A stretch of 38,269 nucleotides of DNA, taken from CAZDIO01 sp964505555 (lineage in GTDB: Bacteria; Bdellovibrionota_C; UBA2361; SZUA-149; CAZDIO01). This document shows positions 8,703-17,367 of the stretch, piece after piece (positions within the stretch are counted from its first letter, which is position 1; each line of letters opens with the position of its first letter). Below the pieces are notes generated by a model. The model searched no databases and was not told the origin of the DNA. It saw only the letters and a program-made list of their open reading frames with translations. The DNA lies in contig CAZDIO010000043.1 of the NCBI GenBank assembly GCA_964505555.1, forward strand, positions 1-38,269, in the 5' to 3' direction. A program made the translations under genes and the position numbers.

Positions 8703-8744
8703 TTTAAGTTGCTTAAAAGAGACTTATTTTATAAGTAACTTAAA
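8703..8744. promoter_or_regulatory. Cluster of overlapping palindromes, probable operator
   Basis: Three perfect short palindromes sit side by side 48 bases before the MerR-like gene: TTAAG-TTG-CTTAA (8704-8716), ACTTAT-TTT-ATAAGT (8722-8736) and TAAGT-A-ACTTA (8732-8742). The outer blocks 8703-8715 and 8732-8744 are also inverted copies of each other with one mismatch. The repeated half-site is AAGT/ACTT. I infer binding by the adjacent regulator. Confidence 0.6.
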
Positions 8745-8791
8745 CTAATACTTGAATGTTTTTTTAAGGACTACGTTAGGCTGGAACTGTC

Positions 8792-9280
8792 ATGGAGACA
8801 AACGTTAAACTTCTTGAGAGAGAGTTTAGTGCTAAGGAAGTGCAGACTATTATTCGTGCACTTACTGGAAACACTGAAAAGATCGGACTTGCACTTCTAA
8901 ACTACTATGCTCGCACAGATCTTGTGCCTGCAACTGGTCGGTCGAAACAGCGGGGGAGAGCGAAGTATTCATATGCTGATGTGGTGCTTCTCTGTTGGTT
9001 ATTTCGTATGAAGAGAGAGGGACTTCCCGTAAACCGCTTCCGACGAGGTATTGCGTACTTAAGAAAGAGACTTCCAAGGTTATACGCTTCACCAAAAGAT
9101 ATGGTGCTTCTTACGGATGGAGGACAGTTGTATCTAAAAAACCGGGTGAGTGAGCGAGCAGATATTGCTGAGGTGCTCACTGGTGGCAAAGCCGGACAGT
9201 ATGTTTGGGCATACTCAATTGGGACTCTCATTGAAGAGGTCGATCAGGTGATCGATTCGCAACTAAGAAAAGCTGCATAA
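8792..9280 (+). CDS. MerR-like HTH transcriptional regulator
   Basis: 162 residues, not assigned to a named subfamily. Residues 10-95 resemble a winged-helix MerR DNA-binding domain: a FSAKEVQTIIRAL helix, LNYYARTDLVPATGRS (the tyrosine-bearing turn of MerR proteins), basic wing SKQRGRAKYSYADVVLL, then GLPVNRFRRGIAYLRKRL. The C-terminal half has no recognisable effector domain and ends in a helix (GTLIEEVDQVIDSQLRKAA). A palindrome cluster lies directly upstream and divergent transcription of the PIMT gene starts 295 bases away, so auto-regulation is plausible. The GmhA-like gene follows after 46 bases. Confidence 0.65.
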   Translation: METNVKLLEREFSAKEVQTIIRALTGNTEKIGLALLNYYARTDLVPATGRSKQRGRAKYSYADVVLLCWLFRMKREGLPVNRFRRGIAYLRKRLPRLYASPKDMVLLTDGGQLYLKNRVSERADIAEVLTGGKAGQYVWAYSIGTLIEEVDQVIDSQLRKAA

Positions 9281-9326
9281 CCTTTCGAAAAAATAAGTAA
9301 GCAGTAAAACCCAAGAGGGCTGTTCC

Positions 9327-9902
9327 GTGAGCTCAAAGCAGATTATTGAAACCCATATCCAGCGTTCTGCTGAGGTAAAGCTCTCGCTTCTTAAGCATAC
9401 AAGCACTATTGAGCAGATAATTAGCTGTTTTCACGATGTCGTTACTACTGGTGGAACGATCTATAGCTGTGGAAACGGTGGCTCTGCTTGTGATGCGATG
9501 CATTTTACTGAGGAGCTTGTAGCCCGATACGAGATGGAACGACCTGGGATACGCGCACATCACCTTTGTGATCCAGGAACGATCACCTGTTGGGCAAATG
9601 ATTATGACTTTGAAACGATCTTTAAACGACAGGTAGAAACGCACTTGACGGATAAAGATGTGCTGGTGTGCTTCTCAACAAGTGGGAACTCTGAAAATGT
9701 ACTCTCCGCTCTTGCTGCTGCGCACCAACGGGGAGCAAAAACAGTTGCTCTTTTGGGAAAAAATGGAGGCAAAGCAAAAAATATTGCAAAGCTTTCTCTT
9801 GTTGTAGATTCAGATACCACCGCCTATATTCAAGAAGCACATATTATGCTTGTTCATATTTTCTGTGACACACTTGAGCGTCAACTTTATTCCAAAGCCT
9901 AA
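9327..9902 (+). CDS. gmhA: GmhA-like phosphoheptose isomerase (SIS domain)
   Basis: 191 residues with a GTG start preceded by AGAGGG. The sedoheptulose-7-phosphate isomerase starts ADP-heptose synthesis for LPS core or heptosylation. Motifs: CGNGGSACDAMHFTEELVAR (substrate loop), TSGNSENVLSALAAA (SIS phosphate-binding loop) and QEAHIMLVHIFCDTLE (catalytic Glu/His helix). DiaA, a non-enzymatic GmhA paralogue, is the alternative, but the conserved GmhA His/Glu residues support the isomerase. No other heptose genes are nearby. Confidence 0.85.
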   Translation: MSSKQIIETHIQRSAEVKLSLLKHTSTIEQIISCFHDVVTTGGTIYSCGNGGSACDAMHFTEELVARYEMERPGIRAHHLCDPGTITCWANDYDFETIFKRQVETHLTDKDVLVCFSTSGNSENVLSALAAAHQRGAKTVALLGKNGGKAKNIAKLSLVVDSDTTAYIQEAHIMLVHIFCDTLERQLYSKA

Positions 9903-9928
9903 GCTTTTGATCTTTCTAATAATTATGA

Positions 9929-9955
9929 CACTGCTCCATGGATCGGAGTTTTTTC
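9929..9955 (+). terminator. Possible weak intrinsic terminator after gmhA
   Basis: CTCC (9934-9937) and GGAG (9945-9948) pair around a 7-base loop followed by six T residues, 27 bases after the gmhA stop. The stem is only 4 base pairs. Confidence 0.35.
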
Positions 9956-10006
9956 TAATTCGTGATAAGCTCATCCTTTCCTAAGTATTGACAGGAGTAG
10001 AAGTTC

Positions 10007-10023
10007 AGACGGCACGTCTTTTT
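10007..10023 (+). terminator. Hairpin plus T-run upstream of the 149-residue gene
   Basis: AGACG and CGTCT pair perfectly around GCA, directly followed by TTTT. It lies 105 bases downstream of gmhA and 67 bases upstream of the next start codon, so it could end gmhA transcription or attenuate the next gene. Confidence 0.5.
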
Positions 10024-10033
10024 CAAGGAACCC

Positions 10034-10045
10034 CCTTGTACAAGG
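10034..10045. promoter_or_regulatory. Perfect 12-base palindrome
   Basis: CCTTGTACAAGG, self-complementary without a spacer, lies 45 bases before the start of the gene at 10090. It is a candidate operator; no matching second site was seen nearby. Confidence 0.35.
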
Positions 10046-10089
10046 CAACGTGCTGAGAAAATGAGGTTACTTTAAGAAAGGATTTTAAG

Positions 10090-10539
10090 ATGAGCGACTC
10101 TGAAGCCAAAGACTTTGGCGCAGAGGTTGCTCGACTTAGAGAGCTCCTTCTGCCTAGTGCGACCAATTTTATGACGTCTCTTACGGGGCGTCTTTCGAAA
10201 GAGGCCAAGAAAGCGGCTTGTGAACATCCGGGATCGTTTTGTGAATTTATCCGAAACACGATCATAATAATCTTTGGGCTTCGTGAAGGAGATACCCATC
10301 ACCTCTCAGCTCCAAAAGGCATGGAGGAAGATGTTCTTACGATTGTAATCGAGGAGTGTCAATCGTATGCGACCAATGCTTTGGCTGAAATTAAAATAAA
10401 CGGCATTACTCCGTGGCCATATATTGGCCTAACCATAGCACGGGTTGCATCAAGAAAAACGCGTCGTAGTTTAAGAATCATAGAAGCGTCACTGGAGGGT
10501 GAAGAGCCGCCACCAGATTCAAGCGCAGTTCCCCTGTAG
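10090..10539 (+). CDS. Unknown 149-residue cytoplasmic protein
   Basis: Not recognised. No signal peptide. Residues 1-80 look helical (ARLRELLLPSATNFMTSL, AKKAACEHPGSFCEFIR), then a hydrophobic IIIIFGL strand, an acidic middle, and an Arg-rich helix (VASRKTRRSLRIIEASL) before a Pro/Ser tail. The AAAGGA box 8-10 bases before the ATG supports the start. It is isolated: a terminator-like hairpin precedes it and the convergent 978-residue gene follows. A regulatory role is only a guess. Confidence 0.6.
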   Translation: MSDSEAKDFGAEVARLRELLLPSATNFMTSLTGRLSKEAKKAACEHPGSFCEFIRNTIIIIFGLREGDTHHLSAPKGMEEDVLTIVIEECQSYATNALAEIKINGITPWPYIGLTIARVASRKTRRSLRIIEASLEGEEPPPDSSAVPL

Positions 10540-10633
10540 CACAAATCAGGAGAAAGGTTGATCCCTCTCAGCATTTCGCCTGATCGATATCAATAAGATG
10601 ATGGTTGCTTGTGGTTGAAGGCAATCAGTTCGC

Positions 10634-13570
10634 TCATGGAAGCGAAGTTGGATCATACAAAAACTCCCCATACGTTCCAGTATTTGACACCGACGAGGGA
10701 CCTCCAAGGTAGTTTAAGAGTTCTCCAGCGAAACTATAAAAATGATTTATATGCCAAGTTGATCGATACGAATCTCGTGGATCGTAGATGTAGCCACCCC
10801 CATCAGCGCAGCGGTTGTATTTTTTACACAGCATATAATCCCCGATTTTCCAATCAAACTGAGTAAGATCAAGAGGAGCGTTTGCGTTGTGGATAATATT
10901 ACTAAAAAGGGGGATTACACGCTCCATGTTAAGTCCGTAGTAGGTAGAGTAATAATCGAGTTTCGGTGTTCCAAGGATGCCGTTTTTTGCAAGCATCCAA
11001 ATATTTAAATGTGAAACGGTTGAGCGATCAGGATTGTTATGGAGAAGACTTGGGTTCGTCTCATCAGTTACTGAAAACCACCAGGTTCGAGGGTGGTTTG
11101 GAAAAGGAGTCCAAGGGTAAGTGGCTGCTTGTCCACCGTAGCCTGATGTTCCAAAGTACATAGTATTATAGGTTGGAAGCGCCATGGAGATTACAGCGGT
11201 TGCGATCTCTGCTGATAAAGCATAGTGCTGTGTTCCCGTGCCACCTTGAGGGTCGTACGTAGAGTAGTATTGTTCGTGGGCGGAGATAAATTGAAGTGTG
11301 TTTTTAGCCGCGGCGGCAAAGCGATCGCGAATCAGGTAATCCTCGATAGCAGAGATCCCATCAGCATAGCCCGCAGTTGTTTTAAAATCTTTGATAAGGA
11401 GATCGTAGGCGAGAATGCCATCGAGGATCTCATTGGCATTTCCTTGATAATAAAATAGCGCAAATCGATTTGGCGTTGAGGCATCGACGTTTCCTCGCAT
11501 CTCCAGGGCAACGGTTTCATGCATCCACGGCGCATCAAGAAGCATTCTTTTTGCGGCTTTTGCCCCAAGCCCGTAGCTTCCACTAAGGAAACTGTTTTTT
11601 GCCGCTGCAATTGTTCGCGGCGTTTCATAGGTTTTGAAGCGAAATCCATTAAAGATATCACCAGCAGTGACCGGATCCGTGTCTTCAAAATCAAGATAAT
11701 CAGCTCGAAGCTCTGCCAATCGCTGCGGACTGTCCCACAGAAAATTATAAGGATGTTGTTCTATGGCACTTGGATAAGCGGGATCAAGAACGATGGGGCG
11801 TGATTTAACCACTCCCGTGATTCCGTTTTGAGGGTTATTTTGTTGAAAGACATACTGGAAAGCAGTGGTAACCCCTGCAGTGAGGATGCTCTGGGAAAGA
11901 AGTGGGGTTGTATATTGTTGCCAAGACCCGTTTCCTACTCGATACCAGAGAGGAGCAGTGTTTGTGACATTTGCAAGGATGATTCGAACATCTCTCGTAA
12001 GATAGGTTGTTTGTGGGAATATTTTTGGAATGAAGTATGTTTTATGGGGAGTAGTGTAAAATTGAGCTTGAGGAGTGTTTGCTTCAAAACGAATTGCTGG
12101 AGTTTTTGGGTTTACGACAAAATGAAAGATTAGGCCGTCACTTGCGCCAAGTGCATAACCAGTATTCCACGCACTGTCGTCATCCCATACCGTAATGGTG
12201 TGATACTCATCTCCATATTGATCAAGAAGACCATAGTTTGTTCTTACGGCAACTCCTTGGTGGCCATATTTTGGCCGGGCACCACCATATTCAACATTAT
12301 TATAATATGGTTGCCCATTGTTTCCGGTTTTTCCTACTACCGCAAAGCCTTCCGGCTGATACGTCAGCGTGTTAAACGTTAAAGGTGCGGTGAAGTAAGG
12401 GGTTCTTCCCCCGTTATCTACTTCTGTCATGTCGGGGCGCACGTATCGAAGTAATTGCTCATCTCGATCTACTTTATAGCGAATTAAACCGGCGTCACAT
12501 TGGGAAAGATTGTTTGGGAAATTATTCAAACAAACACTTGTTGCAGGATCGGCGTTGCCGTTATTTCCATTGATGCCAATGAGGGTAGAATAGCCTTCAA
12601 GATCTGACTGTTTGCGATTGAACTGATTGTGCTTAAAACCGATCGAAACGGAATCTTTAATATAAATTACTTTTTCATCAAAGACCTTTGAATCGAAATA
12701 TGAATTTTCAACGGCATAATCCTTACCAGGAGTGCCGTTCAAGGTAATATCAATTCCTAAAATGTTACTTGTCGGGCAGCCGTAAGGGCATCCTGTGCCG
12801 CAATCAACCCCTTGCTCATTTCCATCTTGAATCCCGTTTGTGCAGGAAGTGGCGCTTATGGTACTTGGTCCAAGATCGTAACTGCTCCATATTTGATGGG
12901 TACCTACACCACTTACTAATTGCATTGCTCTTGCAATATCTTCACCGGCAACGACGTTGTTTCGGCTCTGGTCGCATAAAAGTAGTTTAGTAAGAGGGGC
13001 AGGATTAAATTCATCACTATTAATAAGTAGCCATCGTGCGATGTCATCACCGAAGACTCTTCCATCTTGGCTAATATCCATAGGGAGGAATCCATAGACG
13101 ACTCGATTTCCGGTACTTGAAATTGCAACTCCGCCACTATCGACAACATTCACCACTTTAATTTCAGTCCAAGCACCAAGTGCAATACGAGGGGAGAAGC
13201 GCAGCAGGTAAGGGCCGGCACCGCTTCCGCTAATCAGAGAAATAGAAGGTAACTGTTGGGTGCTCAGGTCAACGGTATCGATACCATTTTTAAACACCCT
13301 TCTTTGAAAGTTTGCGCTTGCTAATGCCCCACCACCTACTGCTGTTACCGTTTTAGAAAAAGTGATCGTGATATCTTTAAGCCCTAGCGCGGTGCCGCTT
13401 ACGGTATCGTAGTCTTCAAGAGGATCGATGTAGCCGCTGGGGGGATTACTTGAACTAATAACGGGGGCAACCTGTGCAAAGGTGTTTTTTGGTAGAAAAA
13501 AAGGCAGGAGTATGAGTGTGCATAAAGCAAAATGAAGAGAGCAGAATGCCCTTCTACTTAAGAAGCTCAT
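10634..13570 (-). CDS. Giant secreted multidomain protein, lyase-like C-terminus with dockerin-like repeats
   Basis: 978 residues. The signal peptide is residues 1-33 (cleavage near TFAQ-VAP). Order of regions: an Ig-like SbsA-type domain (about 35-150); two dockerin-like calcium loops (MDISQDGRVFGDDIARWL near 155 and DQSRNNVVAGEDIARAM near 200); a Cys-rich CTNGIQDGNEQGVDCGTGC motif (about 240-265); a beta-rich middle with WDDDSAWNTGY; and from about residue 610 HPYNFLWDSPQRLAELRADY, which resembles the HPRLLxTPxxLxxLR entry to heparinase/alginate-lyase (alpha/alpha)-toroid enzymes, then helical repeats ending in SYRSTWHINHFYSFAGELL. A polysaccharide lyase or hydrolase is a cautious guess; the catalytic residues are not assigned. 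Confidence 0.7.
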   Translation of the reverse strand: MSFLSRRAFCSLHFALCTLILLPFFLPKNTFAQVAPVISSSNPPSGYIDPLEDYDTVSGTALGLKDITITFSKTVTAVGGGALASANFQRRVFKNGIDTVDLSTQQLPSISLISGSGAGPYLLRFSPRIALGAWTEIKVVNVVDSGGVAISSTGNRVVYGFLPMDISQDGRVFGDDIARWLLINSDEFNPAPLTKLLLCDQSRNNVVAGEDIARAMQLVSGVGTHQIWSSYDLGPSTISATSCTNGIQDGNEQGVDCGTGCPYGCPTSNILGIDITLNGTPGKDYAVENSYFDSKVFDEKVIYIKDSVSIGFKHNQFNRKQSDLEGYSTLIGINGNNGNADPATSVCLNNFPNNLSQCDAGLIRYKVDRDEQLLRYVRPDMTEVDNGGRTPYFTAPLTFNTLTYQPEGFAVVGKTGNNGQPYYNNVEYGGARPKYGHQGVAVRTNYGLLDQYGDEYHTITVWDDDSAWNTGYALGASDGLIFHFVVNPKTPAIRFEANTPQAQFYTTPHKTYFIPKIFPQTTYLTRDVRIILANVTNTAPLWYRVGNGSWQQYTTPLLSQSILTAGVTTAFQYVFQQNNPQNGITGVVKSRPIVLDPAYPSAIEQHPYNFLWDSPQRLAELRADYLDFEDTDPVTAGDIFNGFRFKTYETPRTIAAAKNSFLSGSYGLGAKAAKRMLLDAPWMHETVALEMRGNVDASTPNRFALFYYQGNANEILDGILAYDLLIKDFKTTAGYADGISAIEDYLIRDRFAAAAKNTLQFISAHEQYYSTYDPQGGTGTQHYALSAEIATAVISMALPTYNTMYFGTSGYGGQAATYPWTPFPNHPRTWWFSVTDETNPSLLHNNPDRSTVSHLNIWMLAKNGILGTPKLDYYSTYYGLNMERVIPLFSNIIHNANAPLDLTQFDWKIGDYMLCKKYNRCADGGGYIYDPRDSYRSTWHINHFYSFAGELLNYLGGPSSVSNTGTYGEFLYDPTSLP

Positions 13571-13935
13571 AGTGAGATATGTATCGTTCTCGCCGTTAAC
13601 CCTAAATCTAAGCCGTTCCCTAACTCAAATGGTGCAATAATCGAGCCAATGTTTGGGGGGGAAATATAAGGTTCCCGTTTCCTCTCAGTGCTCAATTACG
13701 ATGCTTAGGAGAGAGTAAAACCACCTTGCACAGAGGATGTTCCGTTTATCTATGATTTTATAATCATGGGTGCTAGGAAAAATTATCAAAGAAGATTCAA
13801 CCAATGAGTTTCTAACAAAAGGAAATTTCTGTCGTTGCGGGCGCAGCGAAGCAATCTCGAACTTTCAATAGTTATATGTGATTGCGTCGCTGCGCGCGCA
13901 ACGACAGAAATGGAACGTAGACGGTAAGAGTAATA
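13571..13935. other. Gene-free stretch with one palindromic repeat
   Basis: This holds the upstream region of the minus-strand 978-residue gene and, at its right side, repeat copy B (13825-13911). A G-run precedes an AT-rich region around 13650-13670. I could not identify a convincing promoter, RNA gene or small ORF. Confidence 0.6.
13825..13911. repeat. Palindromic intergenic repeat, copy B (complete)
   Basis: 32-base arms at 13825-13856 and 13880-13911 are inverted copies with two mismatches around a 23-base AT-rich loop. The outer ends begin with ATTTCTGTCGTTGCG. It is related to the window-end copies but has a GCGCAGC centre instead of GAGCGAAGC. It lies just after the O-methyltransferase stop codon and could serve as its transcript end. 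Confidence 0.9.
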
Positions 13936-14991
13936 CTATCTCTTTACCCCTTCGATAATACTTGTCCCGAAGTTATCCTCAGTAGAAACAATCGATCTGA
14001 TCTTAAAGCCAGCGCGATCAAAAAGTTCATACCACTGTTTTTCTGTTCGTTCCTTTCCAGGAATGAGGACCATCATATTGATATCAAGAAATTTCCCTCT
14101 ATTATCTGTATCTCCCATCGGTGCAAGAACGGAATCGACACAAATTATCCGACCATTGCCCTCCATGCTGGCATGACAGTTTTTAAGGATTCTTAGGCAC
14201 TGCTCATCGTTCCAATCGTGAATGATGAACTTCATAATGTAGGTATCGGCAGGTGGAACCTCTTCAAACATGTCTCCAGCCACATACTCCAGTCTAGAGA
14301 GCAGATCACGATCGTGTGTTGCGAGGTTCTTTTTTGCAAGCGGAACAAGTTTTGGAATCTCAAGGACGATCCCTTGCATATTTTTGTATTTTCCAAGAAG
14401 TGAAAGAGCAAGATGACCAAAACCCCCCGCGATATCAACCAGTGTCTTTGTTGTAGAGAAATCACATCTCTCCAAGATCCCTTTAATTGAACTAACACTG
14501 GTTGCCTTCATCGCCTCTGCAAAATCTTCCATCTCTTGTGGATGAGCGTTACAGTAATCCCAGTACTCCATTCCAAGTTGTGTTTTTGCTTGAGGTTTTC
14601 CAGAGATCAAAGCATCTCCAAGGCCGCTCCACGCTCTCCACCAACTCCCTCCCACAAGTTCAGTAAATTTTTTTACTGAGTTCTCAGATGTGGAAGTGAG
14701 CACTTCTGAGAACCTCGTTGGACCAAAAGCGCCAGAATGATTTTCGGTAAAAATACCAACGCTTGCGCATGCCCGTAGAGCGCGCTCAAGAAACTCAGGT
14801 TTTGCTTGAACCCCATGTTCGCGGGTAAGTTGAAGTGCTGTTTTAGCGCCATATTGTGAAAGGAGATCGGGAATATTAAGACGGGTGATCTCCGAGATGG
14901 TTTTTGACACCCAAGCAGCGGTTACCATTTGTAAAACAAAAACATCGGAGGGGATGGTATCGTTTGTGTTGGGGCTTTTGCTTTCTTCCAT
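13936..14991 (-). CDS. Plant-type (class II-like) O-methyltransferase
   Basis: 351 residues, SAM-dependent family of acetylserotonin/caffeate and polyketide O-methyltransferases. An N-terminal winged-helix dimerisation domain (about 15-105) precedes the methyltransferase fold: LVDIAGGFGHLALSLL (SAM motif I), GIVLEIPKLVPLAKKNL, RLEYVAGDMFEEVP, then IMKFIIHDWNDEQCLRIL, in which the catalytic His of HDWxDexc is present, and GRIICVDSVLAP. An AGGAGAG box lies just upstream of the ATG. The P450 gene ends 36 bases upstream on the same strand, so the two are very likely co-transcribed and may modify the same small molecule. Confidence 0.9.
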   Translation of the reverse strand: MEESKSPNTNDTIPSDVFVLQMVTAAWVSKTISEITRLNIPDLLSQYGAKTALQLTREHGVQAKPEFLERALRACASVGIFTENHSGAFGPTRFSEVLTSTSENSVKKFTELVGGSWWRAWSGLGDALISGKPQAKTQLGMEYWDYCNAHPQEMEDFAEAMKATSVSSIKGILERCDFSTTKTLVDIAGGFGHLALSLLGKYKNMQGIVLEIPKLVPLAKKNLATHDRDLLSRLEYVAGDMFEEVPPADTYIMKFIIHDWNDEQCLRILKNCHASMEGNGRIICVDSVLAPMGDTDNRGKFLDINMMVLIPGKERTEKQWYELFDRAGFKIRSIVSTEDNFGTSIIEGVKR

Positions 14992-15027
14992 GTATGTCTC
15001 TCCTCTTCTTTATAAAGGTGAAAGTTT

Positions 15028-16452
15028 CTAAAAATCTAAAGGTGAAGAAGCACTTGTATTACTGCTACTCAAAGTAAACGACTGTACTTCGTGTTTTCGT
15101 CGTTCAAAAACCATCGGCAGACCATTTTTTGGAAGAAGTTCAAACTCAAAGGAGATCAGTGGCTCTCCTGGTAAGGTAGGAGCGTATCGAAAGGAATACC
15201 GTTGTACGATACTTGCTACTACAAGTTGAATTACGAAAGGTGCAAGATGGCGTCCCATACACATCCTTTGACCACCACCAAACGGAAAATACGCATAGCG
15301 ATGAATTTTAGTATCCCGCTCAGGTGAAAATCGCTCCGGTTTAAAAACATCTGGTTCATCCCAATACGCCGGATGTCGGTGAGCAAAATACACAAAGGGA
15401 AATAAAACAGCACCAGGAGGAAATGAAAAACCATCAACCCCCATCTTCTCTAACGTCATTCGCGCATATCCCCACACTGCGGGATAAAGACGCATACTCT
15501 CCTTCATGACCATCTGGAGATAGGAACAGGAGGCGATATTTTCAAGCGAGGGAGGACGACCTTCAAGTTCACGGGACAGTTCATCGGCGACTTTTTCATA
15601 AACATCAGGATAGAGGGAGAGGGTGTATAAAACCCATGAAAGAGAGGTTCCTAAATTACTCATACCGAAATAAAAAGAGAGTAATTCATCTCGGATCTCG
15701 GTCTTGTTCCACTCCATTGCTGTTTCCGTCTCTTCAAAGCGGAGCAGTTTTGAAATAAGATCATCGTTCTTAGTGGAATCTAAGAGATGGTCTTTAATTA
15801 ATTCCTCAATAAAGTTTTTTAGCCATGAAACTTCATGACGATATCGCCAGTTTTTGGCAGTGGGAGACCACAGCGGACCGGTATCAAGAAATCTTTCAAC
15901 CATGAAATGAGTGCTTTCTTCTACGGTGTGGAGATCGTGTCCAAGATTGCAGGAGAAAAAATGCCTAAATGTATAATCAACTATTAATCTCTTCATCTCT
16001 TTAAAAAGATCAAAAGCAAGCGGTGATTGAGAGAGGTTATCCCAACGATTAAACATTGCTTCAACACTCTCATGGATCGAGGTTGCATATTCAGCGCTCA
16101 TCGTTTTTGAAAACGCAGTTCTCACCGGCCAATTTCTTTTCCCCCATTCTTTCCGACTGGAGCTAATAAACGTTCCGTTTCCCATTACTGTTTTTACACG
16201 GGGAAGGATGAAGCCTGGTTTCGTAACTGCGGTGACAGGGTCGTTTACAATGATCTGTTGGATATGTTCCGGATTTCTGAAAAAAAACAACGGAAAAGAA
16301 GTATCTGAAACTTCTAAAACATCACCATGCTGAGAAAACGCTTCTTTAAGTGGGGGAACAAACATGCTTTGAGATCTCTGTGTGGGGTGTGGAATTTTAT
16401 GAATGGATTTAGAGAAACCGTCTTTCTCTTCTTGAGTGGGAAGGTGTTTCAT
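15028..16452 (-). CDS. Cytochrome P450 with non-canonical I-helix
   Basis: 474 residues. Haem-binding loop FPFGGGQRMCMGRHLA, with Cys398 as ligand; the ExxR pair is in MKESMRLYP and the PERF-type motif in KPERFSPER. The oxygen-activation stretch of the I-helix, normally AGxETT, reads FGMSNL (Gly263-Met264-Ser265-Asn266), so the acid is Ser and the conserved Thr is Asn. Bacterial P450cin also has Asn in place of this Thr. There is no N-terminal membrane anchor, so a soluble enzyme needing separate redox partners is likely; none is encoded here. It is paired with the O-methyltransferase downstream. Confidence 0.93.
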   Translation of the reverse strand: MKHLPTQEEKDGFSKSIHKIPHPTQRSQSMFVPPLKEAFSQHGDVLEVSDTSFPLFFFRNPEHIQQIIVNDPVTAVTKPGFILPRVKTVMGNGTFISSSRKEWGKRNWPVRTAFSKTMSAEYATSIHESVEAMFNRWDNLSQSPLAFDLFKEMKRLIVDYTFRHFFSCNLGHDLHTVEESTHFMVERFLDTGPLWSPTAKNWRYRHEVSWLKNFIEELIKDHLLDSTKNDDLISKLLRFEETETAMEWNKTEIRDELLSFYFGMSNLGTSLSWVLYTLSLYPDVYEKVADELSRELEGRPPSLENIASCSYLQMVMKESMRLYPAVWGYARMTLEKMGVDGFSFPPGAVLFPFVYFAHRHPAYWDEPDVFKPERFSPERDTKIHRYAYFPFGGGQRMCMGRHLAPFVIQLVVASIVQRYSFRYAPTLPGEPLISFEFELLPKNGLPMVFERRKHEVQSFTLSSSNTSASSPLDF

Positions 16453-16495
16453 AGGTCGCTCAATCTAATAGAAGGAGGAAAGGACAACAAGCTGA

Positions 16496-16545
16496 AAGCC
16501 TCATAAAATGTGCTCTAAGCATTTCTTAAGAGGCTCTTTGTGGGA
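16496..16545. terminator. Hairpin between membrane-protein gene and P450 gene
   Basis: AGCCTC and GAGGCT form outer arms, with an inner AAAT..GCT/AGC..ATTT pairing. It lies after the stop of the membrane-protein gene and before the P450 start on the minus strand. The T-run is short, so termination is possible but unproven. Confidence 0.35.
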
Positions 16546-16617
16546 GGCGGACACAATTTACGTAAAACACGTACGCAGATATCGGGCATTTACAGAAAAT
16601 GCAGAAGCAAGAAGTAA

Positions 16618-17367
16618 TTAAGCACTCTCTACTTCCTGACTATTCTTATTTATTAATGTTCCTTGCGATAAAACAATGTGCAATCCCCCATACACTGACT
16701 CAATATATTGTAAGAGCCCAAATACAAAAATAGCGGTGGCGATCATCTCCAAGGATTCTTCGATAGTTAAAAGCGCAAGGTTGTAGAAATTTACAACGCC
16801 AATCGTTGAGACTACGACCCCTTCAAGAGCTTCCAAACCGAGTGCTGCGGGGACAAAGATGGCTACAGAAATAAGGAGCGATTTTTGAAAACTTTTTGGG
16901 AGCTGAAAAAAGAAGGGAAGATATATCAACCCCCCAAGAATGCATGCAAAGATGTAAGGAATAATCCATGCATAGTGGAGGAGTCCGCTCGTGCCCAAAA
17001 GACTTCGAAGAGGTGCATCAATTCTTTCATGAAGAGCAAGAATTTCATCAACAGAGGCAAATAGAAGAGCACTTGATAATCCGATCCAATGAAAAACATA
17101 GTTTTGTTTCTGACTCCTTCGAGCAAGTCCAACAAGGAGGCAGAGAAGAGCTGCAAAGAGCAACGCCCAAGAGGAGTAAAGGGTGGGAACATTATACTCA
17201 TACCCCAGGTTAAACATCGGAACAAAACCAAGCGCATGATCATAACCAAAACCAAAGCGCACAATGCGACCGGCAATATGGAGAAAGATTAACAGTGCGG
17301 TGATTATCCCCATGAGGTGATAGATTCTCCTGGGAGATATCGTAAATATAATCGGCTGTTTATCCAT
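16618..17367 (-). CDS. Multi-pass membrane protein with acidic/His motifs
   Basis: 249 residues, about six or seven transmembrane helices, function unknown. Two clustered polar motifs stand out inside or next to helices: SVDEILALHERID (about residues 105-117) and LTIEESLEMIATAIF (about 200-214). Paired DExxxxHE and EExLEM motifs could bind metal or protons. It is divergent from the B12-riboswitch operon, whose leader begins about 155 bases away, and 165 bases upstream of the P450 gene on the same strand with a hairpin between. A link to either neighbour is not established. Confidence 0.7.
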   Translation of the reverse strand: MDKQPIIFTISPRRIYHLMGIITALLIFLHIAGRIVRFGFGYDHALGFVPMFNLGYEYNVPTLYSSWALLFAALLCLLVGLARRSQKQNYVFHWIGLSSALLFASVDEILALHERIDAPLRSLLGTSGLLHYAWIIPYIFACILGGLIYLPFFFQLPKSFQKSLLISVAIFVPAALGLEALEGVVVSTIGVVNFYNLALLTIEESLEMIATAIFVFGLLQYIESVYGGLHIVLSQGTLINKNSQEVESA

